From: Amia ocellicauda
Taxonomy: Eukaryota > Chordata > Actinopteri > Amiiformes > Amiidae
Direction: 5' to 3'
Length of the DNA: 64,000 bases
Assembly: GCF_036373705.1 (NCBI RefSeq)
Contig: NC_089863.1
Location: 6,485,357 to 6,549,356, forward strand
Made by a program: the position numbers and the translations under genes
Notes under the pieces: generated by a model
The model's database searches: none
What the model was told of the DNA's origin: nothing
What the model saw: only the letters and a program-made list of their open reading frames with translations
In this document: positions 1 through 10,900 of the stretch, in pieces
How positions within the stretch are numbered: the stretch's first letter is position 1
How the letters are laid out: every line of letters starts with the position of its first letter

Positions 1-600
1 GCTACGCTACATTAAACTAACAATATCTAGTGGTTATAGTAAATTCAAGGATACACGGTCAAAGAAGCAACAAATAAATATTTAACTTGGACATCTTCTC
101 TCACATGAAGTGAAGAAAAGAAATAGAGATGTGAACTGGAAAAAGCCCCTTTGAATATTTTGATAGATAATAGGATACAGTCTTCTCAATCAAATCCAGT
201 TGGAGGAGTTTGAGTTTCCCCATGCATACTAATACCGTTGTTGATTAAGTAGTCAAAAGACAATAGCTGTATACAATTCAAGAAACAATTAACCTTAAGG
301 AGGAGGCAGGGTAACATGACTTTGGTACAGTTCTGTAGCGTCCTAGATTTGGTAAGAAGCTAAACATCAAAATGTTTTAGTAAAATAATAATTAAAGTAG
401 TTAAGGGGTTAAATACAAACAAATGATTGCTTCATAGACAAAACTGAAACAATGAATACTATAACAACATGAAACAATGAATAATATAAAATAATATACA
501 GAAAATAATACAAGTACATTTTTACCACTACAAATATTACGTTTGAATGTCACTATTGTGCACTGGACGCAGTAGAACCCATTGGTTGCCACTCCTAGAG
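1..600. other. AT-rich non-coding DNA, nothing recognised
   Basis: I see no splice-flanked open frame, no RNA gene and no clear repeat family in this stretch. Short open frames here are AT-rich chance frames. Confidence 0.5.
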
Positions 601-615
601 TCCGCCGGACAATCC

Positions 616-792
616 CTAGAGCTCTCTCTGTAGCTCTTCACCGCTGGTCTGTGGTCCCTGGAGTCCAGTCTCTGGCTCTTCATCTTCCTTCAGCTGGGGC
701 TCTTCGCTGGCACCCTGTTTGAACTGCGCCTGGACCAATCGTGCGGTCTGCTCTGTGCTCGCTGTGAAAGCTGAATGAGCAGCTCTCCAGAT
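616..792 (-). other. Coding-like fragment of unknown identity
   Basis: On the minus strand a 58-residue frame runs from just after a possible AG acceptor to a TAG stop and ends in SGEELQREL. It is rich in Glu, Gln and Pro, unlike the random AT-rich frames around it, and the local DNA is GC-richer. I do not recognise the family. The possible acceptor has a poor polypyrimidine tract. It could be a terminal exon, a decayed gene piece or chance. Confidence 0.2.
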
Positions 793-999
793 CTACCCTA
801 TGAACTCATCAGATTGATCAGGCCACTAGAACAGCCTGCTGAACCACAGCCAGCATAAACCACCCAACCATCCTTAGGGCAACCGCAATAGTCAGGTCTC
901 CGCTGTCCCACTCTCTTCGTTGCACATGGCGAATGCATTTTTTGTTTTCGAAAGGATAGAGGGGTCGTGGATTCTATCGCTCATTTCTTGACCGGCTTT

Positions 1000-1380
1000 T
1001 TTGGCCTTCATCGTGATACCGCCACACCATGGAGCAATAACAGAGGAGGCACAGGGTGCAATCAAACAGGAACTTTATTTCAGTACAGGAACAGGATTTG
1101 ACTGGAGCAACACTCTATGCTGACTGACACTGACTCGAATCTTAAATCATCCTCTCAACTAAATCTCAGAACTCACTCGAAGGAACTGGGGCACCCCTAT
1201 TTATTAGCTCTTGCCCCAAGACTGGATCCCCCAATCACTGCCTCCCCCCCATGTTCCCAGAAGTTACTAAACACTAAAAAGTTACACAAGCATAACATGC
1301 ACAGAATACATGCCCCACATGACCCCCCAAGTCCCAGATCGCTACGGTACTTTTACTCTGTACTTCACTAACATAAAGCT
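1000..1380. other. Possible unclassified interspersed repeat
   Basis: Around 1,067-1,083 the minus strand carries AATAAAG in a GC-richer context, as in the end of a retroelement LTR or a 3' UTR. No terminal repeats or target duplications could be paired, so the class is unknown. Confidence 0.2.
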
Positions 1381-2253
1381 GTGTCTGCATCTAACCTGCC
1401 CAACTACATAAAAATGTCCTTGTAAAAAAGGCTGTGATTAAATACAGAAAGTGTGACTTTAATCTGTTTTACAGGCTGTTAAAAACTAAAACTTAAAAAC
1501 ACACATTGATTAGACTAAAGATCAACGCTATCTGATCAGGTGATAAACTCAAAACATTGGTCAATAACACAATAAAACATGAATATCCTGTATAAAAAGG
1601 TTAATTATCACCACCAATATTTAGTTCCCCCTAACTTCAAATTCAGAGTGTAATACAATCCAGCAGTAAATATTTTTCTGCCACACGGAAAAACCAACAT
1701 TATTCAGAAACTGTGTATCTAATCCTGGATTTAAAAAAAAAACACACACACTCACACACTTTAGGGAATAGTAAAGTGAAAATTTGTTACAATGACGGTC
1801 AGGAAATGTATGGGAGGTGATGTGGTTTTTCATTACCCCTCACTACCACTATTTAAGCAGCCTAATACAATTGAGCGCCAAGTCATTCTGTACAATTTAT
1901 AAAACACTCTTCTCTCAGCAGAAAAGGTATTGTACGAATAATGGTCTTTGCTTTTCTCACTCTTTTACTGCATTATTTTGTGTAATGCTTTGAAATAGAA
2001 ATAGAAATAATACATGTTTCTGTCTTTAATAGGTCCACAAAGGACAAAATAAGTTTGTATTTTTCTAATGTGGCCTATTTATTTATGTACATTGTGTAGT
2101 GTAGGAAATTATGTTTGTTAATAATCATAGTGGATCTTGCCATTATAATATAAATTAAAGCTGGACTGTACAGTGTGGAGGTTAATTGGTGCTAAAATAT
2201 AATTAATCATAATCAATTAACCCACAAAAGTAATACATGTATACAAAAGTAAG

Positions 2254-2254
<1 letters not shown>

Positions 2255-2301
<47 letters not shown>

Positions 2302-2338
2302 TTCAGCATACCATATCCATTTCACCATATACCAATAT

Positions 2339-2388
<50 letters not shown>
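2255..2388. repeat. (TA)n microsatellites
   Basis: Two long TA runs (about 2,255-2,298 and 2,343-2,388) are separated by about 45 bases containing CATATACCATA-like sequence. TA tracts are favoured Tc1/mariner targets, but no element sits here. Confidence 0.95.
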
Positions 2389-2391
<3 letters not shown>

Positions 2392-2625
2392 TGAGCTGAT
2401 GTCTTTGATAACTGCGTTTGTCATTCTCTTAAAATGTAATTCCATTCGCCTCTAATCCGTTTGATATTGCTGTATATCGATGTATTTGTAATTGTATTCT
2501 CTTAACCATTGTCATAAGTGGTAATTGCATGTGAATTTGTCACTTTTATATAAACAAATATATAAAAACGAAATAAACCAAATTAAAAATAAACAGAAAA
2601 AATAGATTAATATATTTTTCGATTT

Positions 2626-2716
2626 ATGCCCAGCGATGGACTGGCGTTTCGTCCTGGGTGAGCCTCACCAGGATAACCGGTTTCGAAGATGGATGGATGG
2701 ATGGATGGATGGATGG
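2626..2716 (+). repeat. Interspersed repeat tail ending in (GGAT)n
   Basis: The block begins GCCCAGCGATGGACTGGCG and ends with CGGTTTCGAAGATGGATGG followed by GGAT repeats, a tail common in fish genomes. The same tail occurs on the opposite strand at 56,042-56,080, which supports an interspersed repeat. I cannot assign the LINE/SINE family with certainty. Confidence 0.6.
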
Positions 2717-4063
2717 CTATTTCGATGTATTTAGTTTTTTATTCATCTATGTATTTATTTATTTATTTATTTATTTACATATTTATTAATTTATTTCATA
2801 TTTTATTCAATTATTTCGCCTTTTAATAATTTATGTATTTATTTATGCACAAATTAACCTCAATATATTTCAGCATATACCATAGCCATTTCTGCATATC
2901 ATATCCATTTTACCATATAAAAAACATGTAATTTTGACTCATACGTAATCACATAACATATGGACCGGACTGAAAAATGACTGGAAAGCCAGGGCTGTGG
3001 TGTAGCTATACAGCGTCCCACGTTTAGGTATAGAACCCATTTCCACAGAAGACATGAAATAAATGTTTCTTTCTGTATACCTTCTGTTTAAAAGTAGGCT
3101 AGTTATTTTACATGTTTTTTCAAAAGAATTCACATTCGCCAAAGAATGTTCATGACAGTTTATATGTATGTTTTAAACTCAAAGTGATTACTGAATGTAT
3201 CGAAAATCGTACAATATGCAAAAAACCTGGTATAGAATATGCAATCTTAGAACAAACGTGTTAAAAACAACACATGATGTGTTGTATTTTTTAACACATT
3301 ACTGAGTGTGATTAGGGACAAATCATTTTGTGCAGGTTTTGTGTAGGAATATTAGCACTAATGTGTTATTTCATTAACACAGTTATAAGTTAGGTTTACC
3401 CAGAAGATGTGTTGGTTTTGTGTAGGAATATTAGCACAAATCTTTTTTTTTTTTTTCCATGGGCACTGTAATGTCTGTAACGTTAGCCTATAACTCAGCT
3501 AAACAAAATATTAATTTAACAAAGAAAACTATTTGGTAGTTGTTTAATGTAAATCGATAAACATTAATACACATTGAATGTAAATCATTATTTATATTAT
3601 TTATCAAATCATGGATAATACTATTGTTTTAAGTTATATACAGCATATTATGCATTAAACATCTGTGAAATAATCCACTGTTTAGATTAAGTTAAATACC
3701 GTTAAACCGTTAACACAGGGATATATATTTGAACAATGTAATAAACAATGTAACAATGTAATGAAACAATCTGGACATAAGAAGTAACATCCACACATCG
3801 GACCCGCAGCCCTGAGCTCCAGCTGCTCATCCCCGCCGCGCAGAGGAGGATCATCCGACACTGGGGCCCCGCAGACGGGTGTCCTGATTAGCTGGATATG
3901 ATTGAATTATTGGAATCTCCAATTAATGTATTAATTCAGAAAAAGGCAACAAAATGTGTGTGTACATATTTATATAGCCTACCTATATGTATGTGTACTC
4001 TACACAGCTATAGCCACTATAGTTACTTCAATCTACCCTATAGCTGTGTATACAGTTAACTAC
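2717..4063. other. AT-rich intergenic DNA with a short direct repeat
   Basis: No gene is visible. A TGTGTT/AACACA-rich stretch at 3,258-3,440 contains an exact 24-bp direct repeat (3,335-3,358 and 3,414-3,437), consistent with a decayed small non-autonomous element. The rest is unassigned. Confidence 0.45.
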
Positions 4064-4137
4064 ATTATATTAACTGTATCACCCAGCAGAAAAACATCTT
4101 TGGGTGATCCACTGCTGGGTGATATAGTTAATATAAT
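4064..4137. repeat. Near-perfect inverted repeat (hairpin)
   Basis: Arms 4,064-4,089 and 4,112-4,137 are 26 bp each with one mismatch and a 22-base loop. The arms contain CACCCAGCAG and CTGCTGGGTG. It could be a miniature inverted-repeat element or a hairpin RNA. There is no evidence of transcription. Confidence 0.7.
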
Positions 4138-5639
4138 TCAAAAACGAAAAATAACATGAACACACTGTATATGCACAAATGGTGTGGAGACACTTCATTG
4201 ACAGTTTGATCAAACACAGTGCTGAGTCATGAGTCTAGATCGGTTTCACTTCTTTATTAGCCGATTTGTTCTGTCAAAGTGATGCCGCCTGCGTTTGTTA
4301 TAAACTTGAACAGCATCACATTGGTCACCACCAAATTACATTACAAAATCAAAGTTATTAATACAGAACAAACAACAAATACAGTAATGATCCTCTCCTG
4401 CTCGTAGCCTGTGACCTGTGAAGGAATATATATTTTTTCTGCTATATGATATATCCATTTTGGTGTATGATTTCTTTTTCTGTTAATTTTGAATTGAGCG
4501 GCCCCTCATACATACAGACTCAGTGCAGTGTATCTTGTCGTCGCTGGCGCTGCAGGGCTGCGCAGCTCAGATGCGGCTCAATGCGCTTCAGCGTCTCTGC
4601 AGTCCCGTGTGCAGGAGACACTCTAGTGCACAGCAGGTCTAGGACAGGTCGACAGTGAAGTAACATGATAATATATCCGTTTCTATTTCCTGTTTAAACC
4701 ACACTACTGTGCCTCTTTATAAATTACATTTCCCCTAAAGACACAATGTCTACCAAAATACATTGTAACGTACTGGGGGGTTGCGGGCCACTGCGGGGCC
4801 GGGACTCAAACCCCGTTAGTATGTATGTATGTTTGTATGTTTGTATGTTTCTTAGCAGACGCCCTTGTCTCGTTCTCCTTCACCACCCTGCACCCACTGA
4901 AACGTCTAGGCTTCGGAATCACTACAATATCATACATATTGAGGCTACTTTCATATTATTGTGTAACAGTGGGTATGCAACGATTACTACTACTAAGCTG
5001 TCCTTCAAAACAATGTCCAATCGTCCTCTTTACACAATAATCATTCAAAAACTACACGTTATATCTAATAAACGGAAGAGCCCTGGGATCATGTCAAAGA
5101 AAAAATAATATATATAATTTTAAACAAGAACTTCAAAGATTACATGTTTAAATGTCGAGTTTTTAAGTGGAATTTCGGAGTTTTTTCTTTCATATGCCCC
5201 TAGGGGTCTTCCGCACTAAATACATTAATTTATTTTTTACTGTTACAATTCTACAATTCACTAAAACAGAACAACAAATGAATGATTCAACTAAATTAAA
5301 AAATGATGCTAAGCTCTAGTCATTTGGTGGCCACACACACAGAACACGTTGTGTAGACAGCGCTGTCCTGAGTGAAGGGCGTGGAAGCGATCGGTTAGAA
5401 GAAAGACGGTACTCTGCACATATTGTCTAGAAAAGAACATACAATGTGTCATAGTACTATTAACACATTTATTGTGTAGAATTTCAACACACTACTTCTG
5501 TGTGTATATGTGTATTCAATTAAATAGACATTATTTGTACTCTTCCATAACATATAGGACATGTATCCCAATACCTACCGCCCCTGTTTTAGGAGAACCT
5601 GCTAAATACAATATTAGTAATAAACAGGATCGTTATGCA

Positions 5640-5640
<1 letters not shown>
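4138..5640. other. Intergenic DNA, nothing recognised
   Basis: Mixed sequence with a GC-richer patch near 4,530-4,640 and 4,770-4,810. Open frames are present but none has recognisable domains or splice context. Confidence 0.4.
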
Positions 5641-5691
<51 letters not shown>

Positions 5692-5692
5692 T
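5641..5692 (+). repeat. (TTA)n microsatellite
   Basis: About sixteen ATT/TTA units. A poly-tyrosine frame through it is an artefact of the repeat. Confidence 0.95.
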
Positions 5693-6106
5693 TGTAGTGC
5701 AGAGCATTATTAAAGAAGTTAACATATTAAAAACACTAAAAACAAAAACATAATTATGGTGAGTAGTTGTGCACATTCAATACATATATGTATACACACA
5801 CAATTTAATGTATTGACTTATAAAACGTAAAGTTTGTGATAATTGCGTGATGTTTCAGTTAGTGATTGTAAGATAATCCTATATTGCCCTCTAGGGGCTG
5901 GAATACATGTTAGCGAATCTAGTTGTTAAAAGTTGGACAACTCCTTACTTAATTTAATTGAACTGAAAATAAACCAGTGTATATTAAACTTAGCTGCACT
6001 GTCTTCACAATGATTTCTCTGAAATGCATGACTCTAACCCTCCCCTCTGTTTCTCAGTTAGTGCTGCATTGCCACACCGTGTGTCCAGTAGAGCAACATC
6101 AGCGCC

Positions 6107-6113
6107 ATGGCAG
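6107..6113 (+). CDS. Predicted first coding exon of the SPRY-SPRY-PYD gene (Met-Ala plus one base)
   Basis: ATGGCAG is followed at once by a strong donor, GTGAGTG, and preceded by GCGCC, a good initiation context. Joined to the acceptor at 9,287/9,288 it reads Met-Ala-Glu-Ser-Lys-Lys in phase with SPRY1. A pyrimidine-rich acceptor (ending TTTCTCAG at 6,057) suggests this exon begins at 6,058 with 5' UTR and that a further non-coding exon lies upstream. A seven-base coding part cannot be proven without a transcript. The alternative start is the Met nine residues into the next segment, inside exon 2. Confidence 0.6.
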
Positions 6114-6679
6114 GTGAGTGCTGTGTCCCAGGTGTAATGACTTTCTGGTACCATTGGTTCTGTCAAAGGGTTGAGAGTACCTTACATCAGTATTTATTTA
6201 ACCGCTGTATATAGGTCTAATTTTACAATGTATATGGAGTAGCGCACCTTTGGTGCCAAGTTCAAATGGTTATCTTTCAGTTTAAACAGCCACTAGTGTG
6301 AGTTATGTCCTAAAATCTCACTGAGCTGTATGACAGAGCTGCCAACAGGTCAGTGTGGAAACCCCTCTGCTTCTCAGGTTTATCTGTGCAGCTGAATGTC
6401 CTCTTTGCCTTATAACATGAGAATGATTGAAGAACAATTGAGGCTATTTTCTTCTTCGAGAACAGCCATTAGTATAGGATAGTGATGTGTACCCAGGCAT
6501 GTGGAAATGTGGAGAATAGTATCAGAAATGTTTTAAGAGAGGTGTCAAAATATGTTTTACTCTCCATCATTAAACTAGATTAACAAGGAAACAACAATAA
6601 GATCACAAACTACATTATAAAATAATATTTTACTATTTACCATTTGTGAAATATCACACTAACTCATTTTAAACAATTA

Positions 6680-6717
<38 letters not shown>

Positions 6718-7937
6718 TCACCTAAAGGATTATTAGGAACACCTGTTCAATTTCTCATTAATGCAATTATCTAACCAACCAATCACATGGCAGTTGCTTC
6801 AATGCATTTAGGGGTGTGGTCCTGGTCAAGACAATCTCCTGAACTCCAAACTGAATGTCTGAATGGGAAAGAAAGGTGATTTAAGCAATTTTGAGCGTGG
6901 CATGGTTGTTGGTGCCAGACGGGCCGGTCTGAGTATTTCACAATCTGCTCAGTTACTGGGATTTTCACACACAACCATTTCTAGGGTTTACAAAGAATGG
7001 TGTGAAAAGGGAAAAACATCCAGTATGCGGCAGTCCTGTGGGCGGAAATGCCTTGTTGATGCTAGAGGTCAGAGGAGAATGGGCCGACTGATTCAAGCTG
7101 ATAGAAGAGCAACTTTGACTGAAATAACCACTCGTTACAACCGAGGTATGCAGCAAAGCATTTGTGAATCCACAACACGTACAACCTTGAGGCGGATGGG
7201 CTACAACAGCAGACGACCCCACCGGGTACCACTCATCTCCACTACAAATAGGAAAAAGAGGCTACAATTTGCACAAGCTCACCAAAATTGGACAGTTGAA
7301 GACTGGAAAAATGTTGCCTGGTCTGATGAGTCTCGATTTCTGTTGAGACATTCAGATGGTAGAGTCAGAATTTGGCGTAAACAGAATGAGAACATGGATC
7401 CATCATGTCTTGTTACCGCTGTGCAGGCTGGTGGTGGTGGTGTAATGGTGTGGGGGATGTTTTCTTGGCACACTTTAGGCCCCTTATAGTGCCAATTGGG
7501 CATCGTTTAAATGCCACGGCCTACCTGAGCATTGTTTCTGACAATGTCCATCCCTTTATGACCACCATGTACCCATCCTCTGATGGCTACTTCCAGCAGG
7601 ATAATGCACCATGTCACAAAGGTCGAATCATTTCAAATTGGTTTCTTGAACATGACAATGAGTTCAATGTACTAAACTGGCCCCCACAGTCACCAGATCT
7701 CAACCCAATAGAGCATCTTTGGGATGTGGTGGAACGGGAGCTTCGTGCCCTGGATGTGCATCCCACAAATCTCCATCAACTGCAAGATGCTATCCTATCA
7801 ATATGGGCCAACATTTCTAAAGAATGCTTTCAGCACCTTGTTGAATCAATGCCACATAGAATTAAGGCAGTTCTGAAGGCGAAAGGGGGTCAAACACAGT
7901 ATTAGTATGGTGTTCCTAATAATCCTTTAGGTGAGTG

Positions 7938-7975
<38 letters not shown>

Positions 7976-10900
7976 GGCTCTCAAAAGTATTACTCCCTCA
8001 TGGACTTTATACACTCACCTAAAGGATTATTAGGAACACCATACTAATACTGTGTTTGACCCCCTTTCGCCTTCAGAACTGCCTTAATTCTACGTGGCAT
8101 TGATTCAACAAGGTGCTGAAAGCATTCTTTAGAAATGTTGGCCCATATTGATAGGATAGCATCTTGCAGTTGATGGAGATTTGTGGGATGCACATCTAGG
8201 GCACGAAGCTCCCGTTCCACCACATCCCAAAGATGCTCTATTGGGTTGAGATCTGGTGACTGTGGGGGCCAGTTTAGTACAGTGAACTCATTGTCATGTT
8301 CAAGAAACCAATTTGAAATGATTCAACCTTTGTGACATGGTGCATTATCCTGCTGGAAGTAGCCATCAGAGGATGGGTACATGGTGGTCATAAAGGGATG
8401 GACATGGTCAGAAACAATGCTCAGGTAGGCCGTGGCATTTAAACGATGCCCAATTGGCACTAAGGGGCCTAAAGTGTGCCAAGAAAACATCCCCCACACC
8501 ATTACACCACCACCACCAGCCTGCACAGTGGTAACAAGGCATGATGGATCCATGTTCTCATTCTGTTTACGCCAAATTCTGACTCTACCATCTGAATGTC
8601 TCAACAGAAATCGAGACTCATCAGACCAGGCAACATTTTTCCAGTCTTCAACTGTCCAATTTTGGTGAGCTTGTGCAAATTGTAGCCTCCTTTTCCTATT
8701 TGTAGTGGAGATGAGTGGTACCCGGTGGGGTCTTCTGCTTTTGTAGCCCATCCGCCTCAAGGTTGTACGTGTTGTGGCTTCACAAATGCTTTGCTGCATA
8801 CCTCGGTTGTAACGAGTGGTTATTTCAGTCAAAGTTGCTCTTCTATCAGCTTGAATCAGTCGGCCCATTCTCCTCTGACCTCTAGCATCAACAAGGCATT
8901 TTCGCCCACAGGACTGCCGCATACTGGATGTTTTTCCCTTTTCACACCATTCTTTGTAAACCCTAGAACTGGTTGTGCGTGAAAATCCCAGTAACTGAGC
9001 AGATTGTGAAATACTCAGACCGGCCCGTCTGGCACCAACAACCATGCCACGCTCAAAATTGCTTAAATCACCTTTCTTTCCCATTCAGACATTCAGTTTG
9101 GAGTTCAGGAGATTGTCTTGACCAGGACCACACCCCTAAATGCATTGAAGCAACTGCCATGTGATTGGTTGGTTAGATAATTGCATTAATGAGAAATTGA
9201 ACAGGTGTTCCTAATAATCCTTTAGGTGAGTGTATATACACACACCCACACACACACACAATAACTTTGTTTCCACCCCCCTTATAGAAAGTAAAAAGTA
9301 TTTGGATATGAAGGAGCTTGCGGAACAGATAGTGAAGCTGCAGGATCCTGACTTTCAGAAACCTGCCCAGCTTCACAAGTTGCTGGACATGCCACCTGCC
9401 GGCTTGGAAGTCCAGCTGCAACATGCCTGGGACAGAAAAGACCACTCTGGCAACATCTACATCAAGGATGACAAACTGACCTTCTACAGGAAACCTGTGA
9501 TGAACAGTACCGACTGCATCAGGGGCAAGGTGGGCTACACCAGAGGGCTGCACATGTGGGAGATCTACTGGCCCAGGGATCAGAGGGGGACACATGCAGT
9601 TGTGGGGGTGGCCACTGAGTACGCCCCCCTTTTCTCATTTGAGATTGAATCCCTGGTGGGCAGCAGCCGAGAGTCATGGGGCTGGGACCTGGGACGCAAC
9701 AAACTGTACCACGACAGCAAGAACCGACCAGGAGAAACTTACCCTAACATTCTGAAATCAAAAAAATTATTAGCAGTGCCCGACTCTTTGAAAGTGGTGC
9801 TGGACATGGATGAGGGGACCCTGAGCTTTATAGTGGATGAGCAGTATCTGGGAGTGGCCTTCAGGGGCCTCAAAGGGAAAAAACTGTATCCCATAGTCAG
9901 TGCAGTTTTTGGGAACTGTCAGGTCACAATGAGATACATTAATGGACTTAATGGTGAGTTCATGTTTCATTTATGGGTTATAGTTCTTACATGCAAAGGT
10001 TATACAAGTGTTGGAATTTGTAGACTGAGAGCAAGTCACATGTTGAAACACAGAATGTCTGGTCTTTGGGATAACAAAGAAATTAAGCTTTTATTGGCAA
10101 CCAGAGACACACAAACATGGCAATTGCAGGGCAATACAGTATACCGAATATTCAGAAGACAAAAGGGTCATGAATGCCTTGTAGCATAATTGACACAGAG
10201 CCGTACCAGTCACAGTGGTGAAGGAAATACAGGCTGTAATGTGTAAGCTAACATAGCAAGGGGTCCATAGTACGTATATAGTGCCATGTCATGTGTCATG
10301 TCCCACAGTGCACATTCATAAAAATTGCTGTAATTCCAAACTTAGTCATCGGACTGGTTTTCATGCATCTGGACTCAAAGGCAGTACAGAGTCTAAAACC
10401 AAGGCTCTCGTGGACGGAGCAACCTTCCAGAAGGTTGAGTCAGTGGCACCTCAGGCCCAACTTCCCACACGTCCGATGTCTGACAGAATGGCTCAGGCTG
10501 TTAAGTGTGCCATGACACTGCCAGGTGGAGATAGACTAATAGATTCATAGGCCAGTGTGACACCTTCAACATTCCAGTGGGATAGGTGCTGTTTAGACAG
10601 GGCATGACTCAGTATTCACTAATGATTCACTAATTAGAAAGACATCATATTTTACACACATTTACTAGTACTATTCTGTAGCTCATGATTATTAAAATAA
10701 CTTACAATAGATTCCAGTTACAATTTGTATGCTAACTCCCTTTGATATCCTAACCAGCAGAGTTATTTTTATCACTTTTAGAAAGTTATAGTATGATATT
10801 TAGTATATTTCCACACTCAGACTTTTTGCAGTTCTAAACAATGAAATACATACATTTTAAAAATCAAGATCTTTGGTAAATGCATTATCAAATTTAACTT

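Noticed and set aside
2255-2388. TA arrays as a CRISPR-like or satellite array
   Set aside because: Simple dinucleotide microsatellites without spacers.
5472-5753. Open frame with a poly-tyrosine stretch
   Set aside because: The tyrosines come from the (TTA)n microsatellite at 5,641-5,692; no domain or splice context.
6965-7503. Minus-strand frames through the DD36E transposase and their counterparts in the other copies
   Set aside because: Antisense shadows that recur identically wherever the element occurs; no independent evidence of coding.
10281-10550. Overlapping open frames in intron 2 of the SPRY-SPRY-PYD gene
   Set aside because: No domain, no splice-phase fit and no similarity that I recognise.
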